Assembly (NCBI RefSeq): GCF_002585305.1
Contig: NZ_NUNF01000011.1
Coordinates: 8,577 to 72,576 of the forward strand
Direction: 5' to 3'
Length of the DNA: 64,000 bases
DNA from: Bacillus sp. AFS037270
GTDB taxonomy: Bacteria; Bacillota; Bacilli; Bacillales_B; DSM-18226
The notes beneath the pieces are model-generated. The model made no database searches. It was not told the origin of the DNA and saw only the letters and a list, made by a program, of their open reading frames with translations. Below are positions 61,149 to 64,000 of the stretch, piece after piece (the first letter of the stretch is position 1; every line of letters starts with the position of its first letter). Both the position numbers and the translations under genes were made by a program.

Positions 61149-61177
61149 CACCTAATCAAGCAATCCTACATAATATG
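61149..61177 (+). promoter_or_regulatory. Candidate SigK promoter for dpaAB
   Basis: CACC (61149-61152), 16 bases, CATAATATG (61169-61177) fits the SigK pattern AC ... CATAnnnTA except for the last base. SigK transcribes spoVF in the mother cell of B. subtilis, and the position just upstream of dpaA agrees. Confidence 0.55.
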
Positions 61178-61242
61178 TTGAAGTGATAACAGTAAATGGA
61201 ATTACAAGTTGGATTTATAAAAAAAAGAAGGTGAAAGTTTTC

Positions 61243-62145
61243 ATGCTGACAGGGATGCAGATAGCCGTAATAGGCGGTGATGCCAGACAGCTGGAAATCA
61301 TCCGTAGGTTAACCGAATTAGACGCGAGATTATCGCTTATTGGCTTTGAACAGCTGGATCACGCTTTTACCGGTGCGGTCAAAGAAAAGCTCGATGAAGT
61401 TGATTTTTCCAATATGGATGCCATCATTTTGCCTGTGCCTGGAACAAATTTAGAAGGCCAGGTAGAAACCATCTTTTCAAACGAAAAGGTCATCTTAACA
61501 AGTGATATCTTAAGCAAAACCCCTGAACATTGTTCAATTTATTCAGGTATCACGAACTCTTATTTAAATGGGATAACAGAAGAGGCAAAACGAACCCTGA
61601 TTCAATTATTTGAAAGGGATGATGTTGCCATTTATAATTCGATCCCAACCGTCGAAGGAACGATTATGATGGCCATTCAACATACAGACTTTACCATTCA
61701 TGGTTCCAATGTAACGGTACTAGGTTTAGGAAGGGTCGGTATGAGTGTAGCGAGAACCTTTGCCGCACTTGGAGCAAAGGTAAAAGTTGGGGCAAGAAAA
61801 AGTGAGCACTTGGCAAGGATTACGGAAATGGCTATAACTCCCTTTCACTTAAGTAATTTGGTTAATGAAGTTAAAGATACCGATATTTTAATTAATACAG
61901 CGCCACATCTAATTGTAACAGCCATGGTTATTTCAAAACTGCCTGCCCATACCCTTATCATAGACCTGGCTTCAAAGCCTGGCGGGACTGATTTCAGATA
62001 TGCAGAGAAAAGGGGTATAAAAGCACTGCTGGCTCCCGGATTACCAGGAATAGTAGCGCCAAAATCAGCAGGCCAAATTCTAGCCAATGTCCTAGCCCAA
62101 CTGCTTCAGGAAGATTTAAGAAAGCGAAAGGGGAAAGTGAAATGA
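61243..62145 (+). CDS. dpaA: Dipicolinate synthase subunit A (SpoVFA)
   Basis: DpaA, with DpaB, oxidises dihydrodipicolinate to dipicolinic acid, the calcium-chelating core solute of spores, in the mother cell. The 300-residue protein has an N-terminal domain (MLTGMQIAVIGGDARQLEI), FERDDVAIYNSIPTVEGTIM, and a Rossmann NAD(P) site TVLGLGRVGMSVARTFAALG. It ends GIKALLAPGLPGIVAPKSAG. The frame opens at 61183, but ATG 61243 behind AGAAGGTGAAAG is supported by family alignment. Confidence 0.96.
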   Translation: MLTGMQIAVIGGDARQLEIIRRLTELDARLSLIGFEQLDHAFTGAVKEKLDEVDFSNMDAIILPVPGTNLEGQVETIFSNEKVILTSDILSKTPEHCSIYSGITNSYLNGITEEAKRTLIQLFERDDVAIYNSIPTVEGTIMMAIQHTDFTIHGSNVTVLGLGRVGMSVARTFAALGAKVKVGARKSEHLARITEMAITPFHLSNLVNEVKDTDILINTAPHLIVTAMVISKLPAHTLIIDLASKPGGTDFRYAEKRGIKALLAPGLPGIVAPKSAGQILANVLAQLLQEDLRKRKGKVK

Positions 62146-62741
62146 GTTTAAGAGGTAAAAGAATTGGCTTTGGTCTAACGGGCTCACATTGTACGTATGA
62201 TGCTGTATTCCCGGAAATAGAAAAACTTGTTCAAGCCGGTGCAGAGGTAATGCCAGTTGTAACCTTTACCGTTCAAAATACAGATACCCGTTTTGGCAAG
62301 GGAGAAGATTGGATTCAAAGAATTGAAGACTTGACTGGAAATAAGGTGATTGACTCTATTGTTAAAGCAGAGCCGTTAGGTCCCAAAATCCCTCTAGACT
62401 GCATGGTCATTGCTCCTTTAACAGGTGTTTCGATGAGTAAGTTTGCGAATGCAATGAATGATAGCCCAGTATTAATGGCTGCTAAGGCAACGTTAAGGAA
62501 TTTAAAGCCTGTCGTACTTGGAATTTCAACCAATGATGCCTTAGGTTTAAATGGAGTCAATCTAATGAGGCTGATGGCAACCAAAAATATTTACTTTATT
62601 CCATATGGTCAAGACGATCCAGTGAAAAAGCCAAATTCAATGGTTGCCAGAATGACGATGCTAACGCAAACAGTAGAAGCTGCTCTTGAAGGAAATCAAC
62701 TCCAGCCTGTTTTGGTGGAGCGATATAAGGATTCCGACTAA
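62142..62741 (+). CDS. dpaB: Dipicolinate synthase subunit B (SpoVFB)
   Basis: This 199-residue flavoprotein-fold subunit begins SLRGKRIGFGLTGSHCTYD and contains MVIAPLTGVSMSKFANAMNDSP and STNDALGLNGVNLMRL. It overlaps dpaA by four bases (ATGA), so the two chains are made together. Its flavin-binding fold is family knowledge; the chain forms a complex with DpaA. Confidence 0.96.
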   Translation: MSLRGKRIGFGLTGSHCTYDAVFPEIEKLVQAGAEVMPVVTFTVQNTDTRFGKGEDWIQRIEDLTGNKVIDSIVKAEPLGPKIPLDCMVIAPLTGVSMSKFANAMNDSPVLMAAKATLRNLKPVVLGISTNDALGLNGVNLMRLMATKNIYFIPYGQDDPVKKPNSMVARMTMLTQTVEAALEGNQLQPVLVERYKDSD

Positions 62742-62789
62742 TTTTCCCCCACTTTCGCTAAAAAAGGTTATTTCTTAATAAGAATATGT

Positions 62790-62834
62790 TAAAATAAATT
62801 AATCTTTCATCAGGGGGGTCAACCCCTTCTGATG
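62790..62834 (+). promoter_or_regulatory. Possible asd promoter -10 and leader hairpin
   Basis: TAAAAT (62790-62795) may be a -10 box with a weak -35. CATCAGGGGGG (62808-62818) pairs with CCCCTTCTGATG (62823-62834), an 11-bp stem with two G-T pairs that has no T-run. If the promoter is right, the hairpin stands at the 5' end of the asd transcript; otherwise it could be a dpaB terminator. Confidence 0.35.
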
Positions 62835-62890
62835 TGAATTTAAGAATAACCACTAATGTTACAGTGAAGGATTGAAAGGGGAACTAGAAA

Positions 62891-63940
62891 ATGAGTCAGC
62901 AAAAAGGTTTTCACGTTGCAGTGGTAGGAGCAACAGGAGCAGTTGGACAACAAATGATCCAAACATTGTTAAAAGAGAACTTTCCAATTAGCAAACTCAC
63001 TCTGCTATCATCAGCCCGTTCGGCTGGGAAAGTAGTAGATGTAAATGGTCAGGAAATTACGATTCAAGAAGCTACGCCTGAAAGCTTTGAAGGAGTCCAA
63101 ATCGCGTTATTTAGTGCCGGAGGCGATGTGTCTAAGGAACTCGCTCCAGAGGCTGTTAAGCGTGGTGCAATCGTCGTGGACAACACTAGCGCATTCAGGA
63201 TGGATGCTGATAAGCCATTAGTTGTACCGGAAGTAAATGAAGCAGATTTACATGAGCACAATGGCATCATTGCCAATCCAAACTGTTCTACGATTCAAAT
63301 GGTTGTAGCACTAGAACCCATCCGTCAAAAATTCGGCTTGAAAAAGATCATTGTATCTACTTATCAAGCAGTTTCCGGTGCAGGTGCCACTGCTGTTGAA
63401 GAATTAATGGACCAAACAAAATCTATTTTAGCAGGCGAAACAGTTGAGCCTAAAATTTTACCAGTAAAAGCTGACAAAAATCATTATCAAATTGCTTTTA
63501 ATGCAATCCCGCAAATTGATAAATTTCAAGAAAACGGCTATACCTATGAAGAAATGAAAATGATTAATGAAACCAAAAAAATCATGCATTTACCGGACTT
63601 ACAAGTTTCTGCAACTTGTGTAAGATTGCCTGTTGCTGTGGGACATTCAGAATCTGTTTATTTTGAAGTGGAAACCGAAGGCGTCAGTGCACAAGAAATC
63701 AAGGCATTATTAAAGGATGCTCCTGGAGTTGTATTACAGGATGATCCAGAAAATCAAGTCTATCCTATGCCTGCAAATTGCGTAGGAAAGAATGATGTGT
63801 TTGTAGGACGTATTAGAAAAGATATCGATGAAGACCGTGGCTTCCATATGTGGGTTGTTTCAGATAACTTACTTAAAGGAGCAGCTTGGAACTCCGTTCA
63901 AATTGCTGAAAGGTTAGTAGAACTAGGTCTAGTTAAATAA
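62891..63940 (+). CDS. asd: Aspartate-semialdehyde dehydrogenase
   Basis: Asd reduces aspartyl phosphate to aspartate semialdehyde, the branch point to lysine, diaminopimelate, dipicolinate, threonine and methionine. The 349-residue protein has the NADP motif [12 protein letters not shown], the catalytic Cys132 in [11 protein letters not shown], and the catalytic histidine in [16 protein letters not shown]. It sits between dpaAB and dapG, so the pathway leads from here back to dipicolinate. The start is ATG behind AAAGGGGAACTAGAAA. Confidence 0.96.
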   Translation: MSQQKGFHVAVVGATGAVGQQMIQTLLKENFPISKLTLLSSARSAGKVVDVNGQEITIQEATPESFEGVQIALFSAGGDVSKELAPEAVKRGAIVVDNTSAFRMDADKPLVVPEVNEADLHEHNGIIANPNCSTIQMVVALEPIRQKFGLKKIIVSTYQAVSGAGATAVEELMDQTKSILAGETVEPKILPVKADKNHYQIAFNAIPQIDKFQENGYTYEEMKMINETKKIMHLPDLQVSATCVRLPVAVGHSESVYFEVETEGVSAQEIKALLKDAPGVVLQDDPENQVYPMPANCVGKNDVFVGRIRKDIDEDRGFHMWVVSDNLLKGAAWNSVQIAERLVELGLVK

Positions 63941-63972
63941 GGATACATCATAAAGGCAGGGTTTGGTGTCAC

Positions 63973-64000
63973 ATGAAAATTATTGTTCAAAAATTTGGCG
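63973..64000 (+). CDS. dapG: Aspartokinase I, 5' end only
   Basis: An ATG at 63973, preceded by GGTTTGGTGTCAC, opens a frame of nine full codons (MKIIVQKFG) before the window ends. This is the start of the aspartokinase family and matches dapG of B. subtilis, which follows asd. DapG is the diaminopimelate-sensitive aspartokinase. The rest is outside the window. Confidence 0.85.

Overview
The window is a stretch of core chromosome from a low-GC, endospore-forming member of the Bacillaceae (Bacillus sensu lato). The evidence is gene order and protein similarity to the Bacillus subtilis thiN-spoVM ... asd-dapG region, the spore-specific genes spoVM, dpaA and dpaB, AGGAGG-type ribosome binding sites, and frequent GTG/TTG starts. 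The species cannot be fixed from the sequence. All genes lie on the + strand except rpmB. I found no tRNA, rRNA, CRISPR array, prophage or intact transposon.

Layout: (1) 1-3.9 kb: thiN, spoVM, divergent rpmB, yloU and the fatty-acid-kinase-type gene yloV. (2) 3.9-7.6 kb: serine dehydratase sdaAB-sdaAA, with recG overlapping it. (3) 7.7-11.6 kb: the FapR-controlled phospholipid/fatty-acid operon fapR-plsX-fabD-fabG and acpP. (4) 11.8-24.7 kb: rnc-smc-ftsY, ylxM-ffh, rpsP-khpA-ylqD-rimM-trmD, rplS with its leader, a signal peptidase, rbgA, rnhB. (5) 24.7-35.2 kb: sucCD, dprA, topA, trmFO, hslVU, codY. (6) 35.2-47.8 kb: rpsB-tsf, pyrH-frr, uppS-cdsA-dxr-rasP, polC. (7) 47.9-58.2 kb: the translation/transcription operon rimP-nusA-ylxR-ylxQ-infB-ylxP-rbfA-truB-ribF, then rpsO and pnp. 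(8) 58.3-64 kb: ylxY, mlpA, ymxH, the dipicolinate synthase pair dpaAB, asd and the first bases of dapG.

The genes tie together ribosome production and maturation (L28, S16, L19, S2, S15, RimM, RimP, RbfA, RbgA, Rnc, KhpA, IF2, EF-Ts, RRF), membrane lipid and isoprenoid synthesis (FapR, PlsX, Fab, UppS, CdsA, Dxr), protein export (Ffh, FtsY, signal peptidase, RasP), chromosome work (Smc, TopA, PolC, RecG, RnhB, DprA) and the aspartate/diaminopimelate/dipicolinate branch used in sporulation.

What departs from the B. subtilis template: xerC(codV) is missing between trmFO and hslV; proS is missing between rasP and polC; the flagellar/chemotaxis block is missing between codY and rpsB; ylqG/ylqH are missing between rnhB and sucC. 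The most interesting non-coding signal is a family of about a dozen structured intergenic repeats in both orientations, whose four stems show compensatory base changes between copies. Other points of interest are a 99-bp MITE-like element with a perfect 8-bp target duplication, a two-hairpin attenuator-like leader in front of rimP-nusA, and a YlxY deacetylase homologue without its catalytic aspartates.
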